A program made the position numbers and the translations under genes. A stretch of 64,000 nt of DNA from Adiantum capillus-veneris (Eukaryota; Streptophyta; Polypodiopsida; Polypodiales; Pteridaceae): assembly GCA_014529385.2 (NCBI GenBank), contig CM043962.1, positions 37,231,098 through 37,295,097 on the forward strand, written 5' to 3'. The notes beneath the pieces are model-generated. The model was not told the origin of the DNA, did not search any database, and saw only the letters and a program-made list of their open reading frames with translations. Every line of letters starts with the position of its first letter. The first letter of the stretch is position 1. This document shows positions 13,140 through 26,635 of the stretch, piece after piece.

Positions 13140-15400
13140 TCAAGATACATTCATAGTTGTTTGTGTTTGGAGAATGTCAGCACTTGACATTTTGGTTAAA
13201 ATAGATTCCTTGCCACAGCCATGTTGATAATAACATAGAACACTTCCGTATGTTTTCTCTTGCAACCAACGTATCAATTGCAAGAAAGGACATTGTTCAA
13301 GGACTTTATAATAAGGACGTTGTTCCATATGTAAGGCCACAGGTCTTTATGATACGTATATACATAATTGAATTTTTTAGAAAGACCTTCTCTTCGCATA
13401 TATTTCGACATGAGCATTGCCAAGCCTGACGTGTTTCTCCAACAACCCCTCAATAGGTGCTAGCATTGGGGATTGCATCTAGAGAAATGCCTTGCTTTGC
13501 ATCTGGTTTATGTAGCCCAAAGATTCCTTGCCATAGCCATGTTGGGAATATCTATCCATCAACGTGGTCCAAGAGATGAGATTTTGGGCAAAAAGCTCAT
13601 TCAAGAACTAACTAGAAATCTCATTGTGAATTTTCTCACTTGTATAAACATTTTGAGTAAGGACATATGTCTTAGGCCTTATCTTTGCATCTAGATAAGA
13701 CAACCCAAAGCTCCCTTGGCACAACCATGCTGGGCATATCCTACAATAAACACGCTCCAAGAGAGAAGACATCTTAGAGTGGATATCCATCAAGTATTGT
13801 CTCCAATAAACATTGATTGAAAGTGTCATTTTAAAGTCTCTAACCGATGACAAAATTTGGAGAAAGGCTTTTCCTTCACATCTAGTGAAACATCCTAGAG
13901 TTGGGCATATCCTACAAGCAATGAGGCCATATCTTGGAGAGGATGCATATACATATTGACCAAAGCACCACTGAGCCGACACCTTGCACAATGCCACAAG
14001 CCCTCAAGGTTCAATCCCTCCTTTCATCTGTTTAAAACAACACACAACTTCCTTAGCATAGCCAAGTTGGATGTACCTTGCAACTAGCACATTCCAAGTG
14101 ATGACACTCTGGGGGAAATCCGCTTTCATGAGGGTACCACATTCATACTGAGCAGTGTACTCCCTAGATGTGCATCTTTCTTAAGTAACCTAGTATTGTG
14201 GAGCTCATTGGGTGTCCGACTGCATGCGGATGATCACATTTCATTTAAGCACATGTTGACAAGTCCTACACTAGCCATATACGTGCACTCCCTTCACATT
14301 TGGAGAAATGCCTTCCCTTCACATCTAGTTTAGGATGCCTTGAGCTTCCTTACCATAGCCTGTTGGGCATACCCTACAATCAATGAGAAAATATCTTGGA
14401 GAATGCCCATCAAGAAATGTTCATGCATCAAATAGTACACTACATTCGGCATACAAATTGACCAAAGCACTGTTGATGAGTTGACATCTTGCATAAGGAC
14501 AATACAAACCTTTAAGGTGCAAGCCATGTTGGGTATGCCCTGCAATACAACACATTCCAATTGATGACATTCCGGGTAGGAAGGTAATTTCATGAGGGTA
14601 CCACATGTACATGCGTCTTTCTAAAATAACCCATCGTATGGAGCTCGCTCGTCATCCGCGTGCACGCAGATGATCTCGCTGCTCTTGGATGTCTTAACAC
14701 CTATTGATGATTTAAAAATAAAGTGATGACATTCTGGACCTTAAGCCGTCTTTATGAGGTTACCACATTTGATATATATACACTCAACAATGTACTCCCT
14801 AAATATGTATCTTTCTTAAGTAACCCACTATTGTGGAGCTCATTGTTTGTCCCCGTGCACGTGGACAATCAGGTTGCTTTTTAAGCACATGTGGACAAGT
14901 CTTCCGCTGGTTGTCTGTGTGCACTCCCTTTGCATTTGGAGAAAGGCCTTCCCTTCGCATCTAATTTAGGGTGCCTTGAGATTCCTTGCTAGAGCCATGT
15001 TGACAATCAATGACACAACATCTCAAAGAGGATGCCCATGAGAACTGTTCGTGTGTCCGGTAGGGCACCACATTTAGCATACATTTTGACCAAAGCACAG
15101 CATGAGGCCAGAAGTCTTTCAAGGTGCAAGTCCTTTGATGAAAACAACATAGGGCTTCCTTTTACAGACGTGTTCGTCGGTATACAATCAACACATTCCA
15201 AGTGTACAGTTTGGGTGAGAAGCCGTTTTATGACACAAGAAGATTTAGAAATTTTCTCATATAGGAAAATGGAGTCTTTCTCAAAATTTTTCATACATAA
15301 CATCATGAGCTTCTTCTCGAGAGGCACCGCACACCTAGCTAGGTACGATTGGGGGCAGGGGACCACCAGCTCCCCCACTGGGCTGAGGGACCCCTACCCC
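13140..15400 (-). pseudogene. PPR-type coding tract, heavily decayed
   Basis: Minus-strand frames carry fragments typical of plant pentatricopeptide repeat proteins. These are ALVKMYAKCGALPDTRTV near 15,050, LIVGYAQQ near 14,350, YYQHGCGKES near 13,200 and SALVNLYAEC-like text near 14,440. The same roughly 400-bp pattern recurs three or four times, as the 35-residue repeat structure predicts. No continuous frame exists. PPR proteins normally bind organelle RNA. This looks like an old nuclear pseudogene, or several in tandem. I cannot define exon boundaries. Confidence 0.6.
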
Positions 15401-15436
15401 CAATCGTACCTAGCTAGGTATGTGGTGCCTCCCTCG
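15319..15436. repeat. Long foldback, about 41-bp stem, 29-base loop
   Basis: Left arm 15,321-15,361 and right arm 15,391-15,431 pair almost perfectly, with three differences. Each arm contains the 10-bp palindrome CCTAGCTAGG. The loop is about 29 bases. It sits inside the PPR-like tract. It could be a small foldback element or a hairpin-RNA source. Confidence 0.85.
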
Positions 15437-15740
15437 TAGAATGTGGAGGTAAGTCACAATGTGGGAAATATTGTGAGAATTTGTCCAAAACTTCTTGTGA
15501 ATATGCATGAGGGTAGCCCACATTTCTAAAATAGCCCACGTCCGTGTGGAGCTTGCTGGTCGTCCGCGTGCGCGGAGACAATCAGGCTGCTCCTATAACC
15601 CCTTGGTCGCATGCTACTGATCTTGAGCGCAAGTTGTCCAATTGCAAAAAATAGAAAAAGCTTACAGGCATGCACACATGAGCTGGTTAAAAACTTTAGT
15701 AAAATGGAAGAACAAAGATGGAGAAAATGCCCCGTCCAAA

Positions 15741-15767
15741 TCCTCTCTCTCTCTCTCTCTCTCTCTA
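15741..15767. repeat. (CT)n microsatellite
   Basis: Uninterrupted CT dinucleotides. Confidence 0.9.
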
Positions 15768-16766
15768 CCTGCTAGGGCCTCTGTCACAAATCTATCTCGC
15801 CGTGGGTCTACAAGAATGCCTCCTGCTAAAGAGTCCTATACCACCATATGTTGAGGGGCTACAATTGAAGGCCTATTGATGATTACTTGCAAATAGCCTT
15901 CAAGCAAGGGACTTCGGGGAGGGGGAGTGCTAGTAGGTATTGAAAGTATGTGCCTATGATGTTAAAAAATTAATCAATTAATAGCCGATTTTAATTTTGA
16001 TCGAAGAGGAATAAGGAAGGGTTGATCGCGACGCACGTGGAGGTAGGAACTCACAACCTGCGTGGGAACGAGATAAATAACAAGCTGGCTTTCTTGTCGT
16101 TTTGTCCACGTGGACATTTTGAGAGAGAGAAGGAAGAAAGCGAGCAAGGGGGTTTCCATCGCAACAGAACTACTGCAAATGGAAAGCGCCCCAGGCGCCT
16201 CCCTCATCACCTTGCACCGTGCACGCCTGGCTCTGCTCTATGTGTGAGAGAGAGAGAGGGGAAGGGTACTATATATCACACAAAGTGCCATCCTTTTTGG
16301 TTGGTACTGTCTATGGTAGAGATGGTTGCCACCCTGGTACTATGATTCACTATGCCTTTGTAGTTGAAGAAGCTCTCATGTTATTTTTTTCAAAGACAAC
16401 CTTATTTGTTGGTGCGAGATGTAGAATGGGATTCCTCATAAACCTCAAATTTATCAGTATGATTGGGCCTCCCCTACTACTGGAAAAGATGAAATGAAAT
16501 TCATAAGACAGAAGATTCTTCAGAATTTTTGTGCAATATCCTTAGTGCAGACGAAGGGGTCATGGAATCTCTGCAAGAAATGAAATAGTTTTCTCGCAGC
16601 TATATGAACTCAAAGGGTGATAGGGTGATCTCCTCCCTCCTGCACGGTGCGACCTCCCTCCTGCTGCCCTTGCTCGCACACGAAGAGCTGCTCTCGCGGA
16701 GCCTACAGAGAAAGAGAGAGAAGCCAGAGCCTGTCCTCCACGACAGAACGCGACCCTATCTGGCTG

Positions 16767-16768
<2 letters not shown>

Positions 16769-16804
<36 letters not shown>
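16769..16804. repeat. (GA)n microsatellite
   Basis: Uninterrupted GA run. A shorter imperfect GA tract follows near 16,900-16,922. Confidence 0.9.
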
Positions 16805-16806
<2 letters not shown>

Positions 16807-17524
16807 TGAGAGATGAGATGAGTGCTCTCCAGGCAGCGAGGGCATTGCTTCTGCCTTGGACGACACAGAAAGAGGGAGAGGGCAACCCTGGACAGCAGAG
16901 AGAGAGAGACAGAGAGAGAGAGTGTCTTAAGTGACCACTCTTGCAGGTAACCTGACGCGTGCACGAGAGAGAGGGAGAGAAAAAGGAAAGAGAGGCATGG
17001 TCTCCACCTGGTGCGCCTTTTCTTCTCTCGGATCTGAAGGCTCAGACATCTTTTTAGATTCTTGAAAATTTTTGATTAAAAATGATTGGGTAGCCCCACT
17101 GGATCATTGTTGATCCCATTAATTAATTTTCGTGCATCATGAACTAGAAAGCGAAAGCTGCGTTCCACGTCAGACACCCCTGCTCCCGCGTGCCTGCTCT
17201 ATGGTCGCCATGCAGCTCAAAGGATGTCGATGGTTGACAGTCGCCCAAGCTCCTTGCACTTCGCTCAGGCTTGCATCTCTTGAGTTGGCAGGCCTCTGCA
17301 CCTCCCGCATGTTGGCCATCGTCCTGTTACTCTTGTCTGCCCCTCTCTTGCCTCTCTGCGCACTTCCCTCATCGGCTTGGGACTCGACCTTCTCGAGCAG
17401 CCATGCGAAGCTCTACCCTCAGCATCATCCACTTGCGAACCTGCAGTAGTGGGACGCTGTGTCCGTGCACGCCTGTGGGATAGAGAAGACTGCGCAGTCT
17501 GAATGTCGCTTGAGACACAGACAC

Positions 17525-17528
<4 letters not shown>

Positions 17529-17564
<36 letters not shown>
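17529..17564. repeat. (GA)n microsatellite
   Basis: Uninterrupted GA run. Confidence 0.9.
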
Positions 17565-17570
<6 letters not shown>

Positions 17571-18534
17571 TCTACGTGCAGATGGCCCTCCGACTGCTCG
17601 TCCTCCGGCCCTCTTGAGCCCTCCCCCGATGTCAATTTGCGCGCGTCCCGCCTTGTGTTGGCGCTTGGCTGCAAATATCTGCCTCCTGCTGATCTCTTTC
17701 TTTATGTTCCACGCGCCCTCTCACATGCAACGTCAAATTCAGCATCTTTCTAGATTCCCACTAATGTGAGTTGCTTGCAGAATTGGGCCAACATACTCGA
17801 GGTGGTGAGCTTACAACCTACATGAGCGACTCAATTTTTTCTCAACTAGCATTGCATGTACTCAAACATTGAGTGTAACTTGTTCTTCCAGAGTAATCTA
17901 ATGTTGCAAGGAACATTTTGCATGCGCATGCACTTGGCTTCCTTCTAACGTTGAAAGGCATTATCAAAACATGAGTTCATTAAGGTTGAGATAATTTGTT
18001 AAAGTGATGTACTGTGGGGGTTTTTTTCTTAAGCTTTCAAAGGTTCACCCAAGGGAAATATCTATCGCTACCATTAGGCCTAAAAAAATCAATTTCATTA
18101 GGGTATTGCAAAAATAAAAACCAAGCCTAATTGAAGGAGGTCATAATGTCATGCATTAAGCATTAAGCAAGGCACTTCTCTTTCTAGTTGTTGCCGTTGA
18201 TTTTTATGAGTGGCAAACATAGATTTAATAAGATTTTAGCTTTGCTTATTCCCCTACAACTAGGCATTCCTCACACACCTTTTTCATAATTTGTACTCAA
18301 CTTACCTTGCTTAGTAATTTTTTGGCCATGTTGTTTGGTAGCATCTTTCATGCGATTATAGATTGCTCCTTCAACTCATTTTCATGATGTTTCATGATGT
18401 TGATTATGCTATTTCATGAAGCTCTACCATCTACTTAGAGGAAGTCAATCCTTAATACGAGGCACTCAAACTATCCAAAAATTAGATCCGAGTATCCAAG
18501 AGTTTAAAGAGCTAAAGAAAGAGGATCTAAATAG

Positions 18535-18536
<2 letters not shown>

Positions 18537-18591
<55 letters not shown>
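18537..18591. repeat. (TC)n microsatellite
   Basis: Uninterrupted TC run of about 55 bp. Confidence 0.93.
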
Positions 18592-18592
<1 letters not shown>

Positions 18593-20891
18593 AGCTTGCA
18601 TATATGCAACTGTGGAGGGTGCAATAATTTAAAAAGTCACCTTTTAGGATCCATTTTTAGATTCTTATGGAATGAATTCATTAACCAAGACATTTGTATA
18701 TGAAACTTTAGAGATGAGTGTATGGAAGTATGGTCTTTTTGTAGTTAGGAGATCCAATGTCTGGGTATATTTACCATCTTAGGATTAATTGGACTCTCTT
18801 ATTTGTTAATCATCCCCTCGATGGCTTCAACCATGATATAAATGAGATGTAGGATAAAGTCGGTCATGTCGTTTGGAGGTTGTATGTGATCCTTGTCAAT
18901 GTAGGGGAGAAGGTCCATTTGTTGATACATGATGCAAACACTTAGGGGACCTTGCCACATCATTTTTGGTCGTGTATATTAGGTTACTTTTGTTTTGGAT
19001 ATTATTGACGATAGACAATCAATTTTATTTTTCTCCCATTGGATATGAAATGTTTATATGATAATTTGCATGCCATATTCTAACAAAGTAATGTGGTTCA
19101 AAAGTTAAAATATATTTACATATAAAATGAATATCTCAGAAAGAAAATATCATAAAATTTATGTTTCCCACGAAGGAAAGTTTAACAAATCTCCCATTTC
19201 ATTTCTCACATTGTGACCTATAATAGCATTAATAGGAAGCATCAAAACTACATAACTCACATTAGAATCAAACTGTTGGCATATCTTGACACACATCAAA
19301 ATTGCATAGAGATACATATAAAAATCTTGAATACATTAGCACAATCACATATGTACAAAACCCACATACTTGAACTTCAACCAAAAGAGCACATCATCAT
19401 TCATCACCCTGTACTAACTCCCATGGACCTTGCATTTCCATTGGGGAAAACATGCAAGATACACCCTATAGTGTAGTGGACCTGTGTAAAAGAAAAGTGG
19501 TCTAGAGCTATGCATCGAAGGAGTCATCGCTTATGTATGAGCGATGGAATTATTTATCTCCATCCTTTGAAGTCTTTTTTGAGTCCCCTCTCATTATAGA
19601 TATATGCTTTGCAGTTGGTATGTTTACAGATGTTCAAGCTCAAAGTTAGGACTTTTCAAAATTTATGCGTGTTTCTTGGTGTGTATAATATGAGTGATGG
19701 CTATTTTTTTGGTTAGATTTTTGTGCCCTTAGAAAAGGATTCGAATTTAAAGTTAAAAAGCTAGCAAAAATGATTTTCATTGCGAAAGCTCACAATTTGA
19801 AGCTCGCAAAAAAAACACACTCGACAATAGGCTAGTGAAACTTATTTAAAGAAAAACTCTTTTATTGTGCTCCTATTCAACACCTCTTCATAGCAAGCGA
19901 GTTCGTTGCCACCACTATGTAAAGCCTTGCAAAATATACGACAAATGCAAGGATGTAGTTGCTTGGGGTGAAATGTGTGCGGTTCGGGGGAAGAGTGTGT
20001 TCAAGGAAAGAGTGTGAGCCTCTTTGGTTTTGTATATTATGCGTGTCTTTTTTGTGGGCCAACATTAGTAACAGAGAGGCCAATCGCCTTTCATAAACTA
20101 ATCTATCTAAATAACTATCATTTTTCATGTACCAATACCATTTCTTTGTTCATTTTTTCAAAAATAAAAATTATTTTCTTTAAAGTTTTTTCAAAAGAAA
20201 AACAGAAAGGAGTATCCAAATTTGAATATTTTAGCGTCAAAGCGGGGCTCAAGAATACAAGCAATAATAGCAATGAGAGTAAGCATTAATAGCATTGGTA
20301 ATATGCACGATAATATTTTATTTTCTCTCTCTACAAAATGCGATAAAGAACCACGATAAACAATTTGAAATATTTATACTGAGACACACTAGTGTCCATA
20401 AAACAACTAAACACTTTAAATGTCAAATCAAAGAATTTGTATATTCCAAAATGAAACATATGAAAATTATTAAATTAACCAAATCAAAAGTAAAAATGAA
20501 AATTGGAGATGCTACAGAGTATCTTCGACATATGCCCTATGATCCAAGATAGGCTATGGACAATCTGAATCTTTAGAACATTTAACCTACTTATTACAAG
20601 ATGTTCCTTGAAGATCTTAGGTGGCTTAAGGGAGCATGTTGTAAATCATAATAAGACAACTAAGGTTTTAGTTAAGGTTAAAGTGAAAAGTTGTGACTCA
20701 GACGACTTATGGAGGAAAGAACACACTTAATTTGTAATTTATACCACTTATGGGAAAATAAAAATCCTAAAAAAAACACATCTCTTCACATTCTATAAAA
20801 TAATTCCTTGCAAAAATCTGAAGTGATGCTGTGATACACATAAACAAACAGTCATAAAAAATTTTGCATCTGCGAGTATTCTATCTCTGCA

Positions 20892-20912
20892 ATGATGATG
20901 ATGATGATGATG
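20892..20912. repeat. (ATG)7 trinucleotide repeat
   Basis: Seven ATG units in AT-rich intergenic DNA. The surrounding open frame is short and unrecognised. Confidence 0.85.
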
Positions 20913-21051
20913 TATTATAGAGGAATTCCAATCACCGAGCAAGTACTTTCGAGCAGACAAGAAATCGAGCAAGAGCATATAATGAAAAAGACTAAATTAA
21001 GACCTCAATAGTTACTATGTAGAGGACAGTGTAGCAAAGTAAACATGTTGT

Positions 21052-21150
21052 ATCTCAAATAGTCTCAAACATTAGAACGATACTCGTACTCTTCATGTCA
21101 AAATCTCAAATAGTCTCAAACATTAGAACGATACTCGTACTCTTCATGTC
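21052..21150. repeat. 51-bp tandem duplication
   Basis: ATCTCAAATAGTCTCAAACA begins at 21,052 and again at 21,103. The two units are essentially identical. Confidence 0.93.
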
Positions 21151-21155
21151 ACAAA

Positions 21156-21197
21156 CTTGGATTCAGTGTTAATGAGAGCATTAACACTGAATCCAAG
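21156..21197. repeat. Perfect 19-bp hairpin, 4-base loop
   Basis: Arm CTTGGATTCAGTGTTAATG (21,156-21,174), loop AGAG, then its exact reverse complement (21,179-21,197). It starts immediately after the 51-bp duplication. There is no T-run after it and no adjacent gene to suggest a terminator. Confidence 0.93.
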
Positions 21198-24100
21198 AAC
21201 CTCTCGATAAAACTCTCCAAAAACTTGTGTTATAAATGAACACTTAAGGCAATCATAGGTTGACAATGGTTGGCAATAAAATACAGCACAATGCAAAACC
21301 ACTCAAGGCTTGAAAGAGCTCCACCTTGGTCAAGGATGCTCAATGCATGAACTCATTGACTTGAGAGTCCAAGCCTAAAATTTGAAAAAACACATAGTAG
21401 ATATGGTTGCATGGCACATATGTTAGCCTCTTGGCCTCTCTCTTTTGAAAGTCTTCACAGGTACATTGTGAAAAATTAGACAAAGACAAAATCAGAGCAT
21501 GAAACTCCCTTTGCCCTTATCCCTTTGTGCTAACATTAAAAACATGCACTTCATTGCACATAGCAATAACCCTTAAATTAATTCTACCGTCATATATCTA
21601 CTCAAATCAACTCTAGTTTAAAATTCAAACCAAACATGACCCAAATGCTGGGTATTTTCTATAAGCCCAAAAACATGGTGTGGCTTTGGTTGATTACAAC
21701 CAAGGCCTTGGTGCCACATGAGATTATTAGAGCGGAGGTAGAAACCCCCCATGGAGATTGAGATCCTTACCACATCAATCTTGTTTATGCACGGCCTATG
21801 GGATACTCTCAGAGATAGATATGCGGCATTGGCCCTTGAGTCATCTAGACAATTAGCTTTATAGGAGGACACATTATGTTGGTATGCACACATGTCATCA
21901 TGGTTCTAGATACATGGCTTCAACATGGACAACTTACCCCCATTCCAATACTTCCTTGATACACCATTTTTGTCTTCTACACGAATAGAGATTACTAGAC
22001 TCATTTGCCAAGACCTAATTTAGCTAGACAAAAGGAGGACATGGATAGGGCTGACACAAGAGTTGGGTACAAAGATGGCTTTCTAAAAAGAGCATCTTCT
22101 CCAAATCAAAGAGGATGGGTTTGTGATTTGACTTAGGTACATGGATACACATCTATCTTATGGGTACGATGTGCATTCGCCAGCTACAAACATCTTCCCA
22201 CCAGCTTGAGATTGAGATTGGTAGATTCAGAGAGATACATAAGCGCTAGTAGGAAGAGACAGAGATGCATTATATATGTTAGTGCATAGTGTATTACGAG
22301 ATACGAGGTTGCTTCTCATGTCTATTCAAAGAAGGCTTCGGATCCTTCTTTAGAGTCATCAGCTATCAGGACCAGAGAGGCCTTGGGATATATCTACTTG
22401 AGTTCCACAGACATAGAGACAATTTACTGAGGAGACTTGAAGAGCACAATCCCAAAAATAGATTACTAATTTCCTTTACACAAGACACTGGAAAGATGGA
22501 GGAGTAGCCACCATAGCAAAGCTTAGCTTATACTCACATCCTTGGTAGTCTCATTGACTTTAGCATTGGAGCTAGGGAGATCGAGACGCCGGGGACTAAG
22601 AAGAGGAGCTTCATAGCATCAAAGGAAACTTTAGTAGAGGATTTGAGCCATACTATCTCGACATCTAGAGTATAGATGAGGATAAATTGATGACCCGTTA
22701 TATCAAGCTCTTGTATTGGGCACCCTTTTTATCACTGCTCACACATACCCTACACAGTTAGATAGTAGCAATTCTAGAGCCATACTATCTTGACATTCGG
22801 AGTATAGATGAGTATAAATTGATGAATATAAATTGATCACCCTCTTGAATTGGGCAGTGTGGGCACCCCTTTTATCACGTCTACATGCAGACATGATACA
22901 TCTCAGCAATAGGTTTTTTCGCTGCCTAAACGTGCGAAGTCAAGAAATTGAACTCAGCAAGACAAACGTGCGAAGTCAAGAATTCAAACTCAGTACGTGC
23001 ACAAGATCTTTGAGCCCTATTTCAAAAATGCTGGTTGAGGGGGGGAAGGAGAAATTCCAACCCAAAACAGAGAAAAATAGTGTAAAAAATCGAGGAAATA
23101 ACCTAATTTTAAAAACATTCCTCTTGAGGAATTCAAGAAAGGGAATATTCTATGTTTGGGAAAATGTTTTTCTCGACCATTGTTTGCAGCTCATTGGAAG
23201 AGCGCCTGCTTGTGTGCGGAGATTGGCGAACCAATTTATTGCTTTAGGGAGTGTAGAATATACTCGTGTGTAAGGTGCAAAAATTGATGGGACCCTTCTT
23301 TTGGAGGTGCCGAACTATTATATAGGTCCTTTTTCTTTCTCAAAACCCACGTTATGTGGGTGAATAGATAAAAAAAATATATGATAGTTTGTGATCACCA
23401 CAAGCCACATATACCCACCAACCATATACATCAGGCCAACACACCCAAACAACACGATGGAGCATAAGTTAACTAAGAGAAGCCACCAGGAGGCTCCTAA
23501 TGACTTTGTATGGGCTGTCACCCCGAACAAAAATTACCCTACTTAGAGCCGACCATCAAAACAATACACGGAGACAACCAAAACCGATCCCTACTCCCTA
23601 AAAAAAAGTCAGCATGCAAAGACCAAGGACCCAAGAGTCGGACCAAGGCTAGAAAAATACATTTTTCCTAGCCGAAGAAAATAAGGGCAAACTTGAAATT
23701 CTACCGGTTTCTAGGTCAAAATTTGAAGCTTTTGCCGGTATTCACACTAAACCTTGTGTAAATTTGCCGGTTTTCTTAAAGCCGGCAAGCTCAAAATCTA
23801 AGCGGGATTTTATGATTTTAGCCGGTTAAAATACACTGTACCCCGGTTTTTTTTACATTGCCCAAGACATAAGCCGATCATTGTCCTATCACCACAAGAA
23901 CGTACGTAGGCTGAGGATCAAAAGACATAAGCCGATCACGATCCGATCACCACCAGAACGTACATAGGTTGAGAATTCAACACGATAATAGGCTAACCAA
24001 ATGGACCCAAGCCCTATTTGTGATCACCCTTGCTGCCACAAGGACCTCCACTACTTCCCACACAAGTGAAGGGCCTGCAAGGGCGGGAAGCACAAGGTCT

Positions 24101-25540
24101 AGTTTTCAATTGTCCTCTCCAGGGAAGGTGGGAGTAGCAATGCCTCTACCAGTAGGAGATGCTCGTATATGCTCCCACAGACGACCACGCATGGAAAATC
24201 TCGTCGCCCGTACTGGTAGGACCTGCTTCTACATCCTCCCTACCACAGTGCCACCCTGAGTCTCTTGCTCTGTAACCTCGCAAGCTTATACGACACATTG
24301 AGAAATGTATAAGGAATTACTACCTTTTTTTTTGGAATCAAGCTATCTAAGAAAATCATCTTTTCAAAATTACCTTGTACAAATGGTGGGAAGGGAGGTT
24401 AGGCACATTTGTGAGGAGTTGCAAACGGTCTCAGGCAGAGGTCGTAACAAAGCATGTGAAGTGCCATGGCTACCATTAAGCCCTTTTTCAGGTCGGTCCA
24501 ACCACAGTAACACCATGCTTAAGGTCCACGCGTGTAGTATATATTAATCACTTTTTTTCTTGGTGTTCTACACTTGGAGATAATTAGTGCGTATTTTTTG
24601 AACGCTTTTAAGCACTTGCTAAGTGAGCAATTATAAACGCTTCTTCTCTTGGAGTTTATAAGCCCCCTTTTGGTGGGCTCCTTCTTAGTGGTCCTTACTT
24701 TTGGCAGTGTTTGCTTCTATCCAAGGCTCTTGGGTTTTGAGATGCTCTCCTCTAACCATGGTTAATGCTCTCCTCCCAACACAACCATAGATATTTGCTC
24801 GAGTTTTGCTTTGCTCGTATAATTTTGCTCGGGCTATGGTAAGACTCTATATTATATAGTGTGTTCGTTTTTGGCCCGTAGAAGGCCAGAGTGGGGTGGG
24901 TGGAATTTTGGTGCAAATCGTGGACCGTAGATGCGAGTTGAATGGATGGAGGACACATGGGCTTTATGCTTGAAAGTGAGGTTCTTCATTAATCTAGATC
25001 TTTTCTTGTTGTGGCGTGAAGGCGGGTGATTCTGTAGCTTAGATGTGGAAGCTGCGCATGCCAATGCGGCGCATTGAAGGGGCAATCGGGTCAGTGTACA
25101 GGAGGCTGAGGAGGGCACCACTTGTTTTTAACAGCATAGCGATGGGTCTTTTCCAACTTTTCAATGCATCTCATGCTTCAAACACTACACCGCAAGGGGC
25201 GCCTGTTGGAACGGCCACTCTCTCTAAGTGTAGAACTCCAACCTACTGAGTCTCCTCTCAAGCATTCTCTTTGAGATCAAGTTTACTATTTTTCGTCAGT
25301 TTATGGTTCTGCTGCATTGTTTTACTGCCTTATTAGGTGACTTGATTTTTCTCCGCGAGAGTAGAAAGCCTCTATTTGCGGTAGGAAGTGGTGGCTTGCT
25401 AGTTATGCGTAGGTCCAAATCTTCTGCTCAATTGTAGAGAGAAGGTCCGTGTGAGAAATGCCCAACCACATGTGGGGTAGATCAGGGCATGATGCTTTTG
25501 GAATTTGTGAAGGAGGTAATGAAAGAATGATTTTCTGTGT
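21198..25540. other. No recognised gene; short duplications
   Basis: Diverged duplicates lie at 22,645-22,730 and 22,778-22,880 (GAGCCATACTATCT blocks). A 36-bp tandem pair spans 22,928-22,999 (ACGTGCGAAGTCAAG). A 58-bp tandem pair spans 23,865-23,980 (AGACATAAGCCGATCA). Frames near 22,289, 22,833 and 23,969 have no recognisable domain. Confidence 0.55.
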
Positions 25541-25820
25541 GCAATCTCCACAGTCCAATTGAAAAGTTTCAAGGCTAGGCTTTGTAATACATTGAATGCA
25601 GTAGCGTATTGGTGATGATATGTAGGCTTTTTTACTATCTTAAATGTGTGGTAATGGTTTAGGATTTTGGACTGTCTTAAATGTGCTGTAATGGTTTTTT
25701 TGCGTGCAATCTCCACTGTCCGACTTGAGAGTTTCAAGGCTAGGAATTTGTAATGCATTGAATGCAGTAGCATATTGGTGATGATAAGTAGTCTTCTGGA
25801 TTGTCTTGAATGTGTTGTAC
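25541..25820. repeat. 165-bp tandem duplication, diverged
   Basis: GCAATCTCCAC starts units at 25,541 and 25,706. Both contain TTTCAAGGCTAGG, ATTGAATGCAGTAGC and TATTGGTGATGATA in order. The minus-strand open frame across it shows the same internal repetition and is not a convincing gene. Confidence 0.85.
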
Positions 25821-26381
25821 TAGTGATAGCATTTGGAATTTAGAGAATCCTATGAATAGTTAAGTTTTATTGTATCATGCGACTTTTGAATTATGTATAA
25901 CTCCTCTATATGAGTGTCAAAACTCATTGCTTTTTTTTGTGTAAACCTGCTATGCAAACATGATAGATTTTTGTGTGCCTAAAGTTTATGGTGATGGCTT
26001 CTAAACTGCGTGCCGGGTGAGCTATTGTGAAGGGTGAGCTGGCTGGATGTTATTGTGTTTATTCTTTATGATATATGCTATGCTCACTACTCGATTTGAA
26101 TGCTCATTCACAATATTTACAGTTCTTCATGCTTACTCTTTAGTCTATTTACAAGCTCTTTGTGATGGATATTTTGTCACGGTTGTAAGTGTGCTTCTCT
26201 AACATTGTGAGTCACGGCAAGGTTTCCTTTGCTTCCAGCCCTCAATCCCCTGTGCTTGTTGCCTTGCCCTCGATGCTATGTCGGGTGCCTCTTGATGTGC
26301 CTGTCCTTTACACATGTGCAAGGATGCAAAAATACCTTCGCTCATATTGGTGATCTCAATGATCTACCTATGGTTGATCTT

Positions 26382-26635
26382 AGGTGCTGGCTCTACTCTA
26401 CTTCTAGTTGGGCCTTACAAAAGGGTTTCATCCTGAACAGTTTGGATGATGTGTTGTTGGGGTCAAAATCTGTAGTACGGCCCGAACTAGCAGAGAAACC
26501 AGAAGAGTAGGTGCTGGATCTACTCTACTATCAGTTGGGCCTTACAGAAGGATTTCAATCTAAACACTTTGGATGATGTGTTGTTGGGGTCAAATCTGTA
26601 GTACGGCCCAAACGAGCAGAGAAACTATAAGTGTA
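26382..26635. repeat. 127-bp tandem duplication
   Basis: AGGTGCTGG begins units at 26,382 and 26,509. Both carry AGTTGGGCCTTACA, TTTGGATGATGTGTTGTTGG and TCTGTAGTACGGCCC. Confidence 0.92.

Larger units (their letters stand above)
15437..20880. other. No recognised gene; microsatellite-rich
   Basis: 15,900-17,760 is unusually GC-rich, with repeated GA/CT tracts and several open frames. None has a recognisable domain, and most arise from the repeats. 17,900-20,880 is AT-rich with no recognisable coding. Candidate short frames near 18,416 and 19,213 have no domain I know. Confidence 0.5.

Noticed and set aside
17132-17770. GC-rich open frames on both strands suggesting a gene
   Set aside because: No domain is recognised, the strands conflict, and a GA microsatellite interrupts. 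Composition alone does not support a gene.
23185-23260. tRNA-like text (GCTCATTGGAAGAGCGCCTGCTTG)
   Set aside because: It resembles a D-arm and anticodon stem start, but there is no pairing anticodon stem, no GTTCGA T-loop and no acceptor pairing.
24425-24450. GAGGTCGTAACAAAGC resembling the 3' end of small-subunit rRNA
   Set aside because: The match is only about 12 bases and no further rRNA sequence lies on either side.
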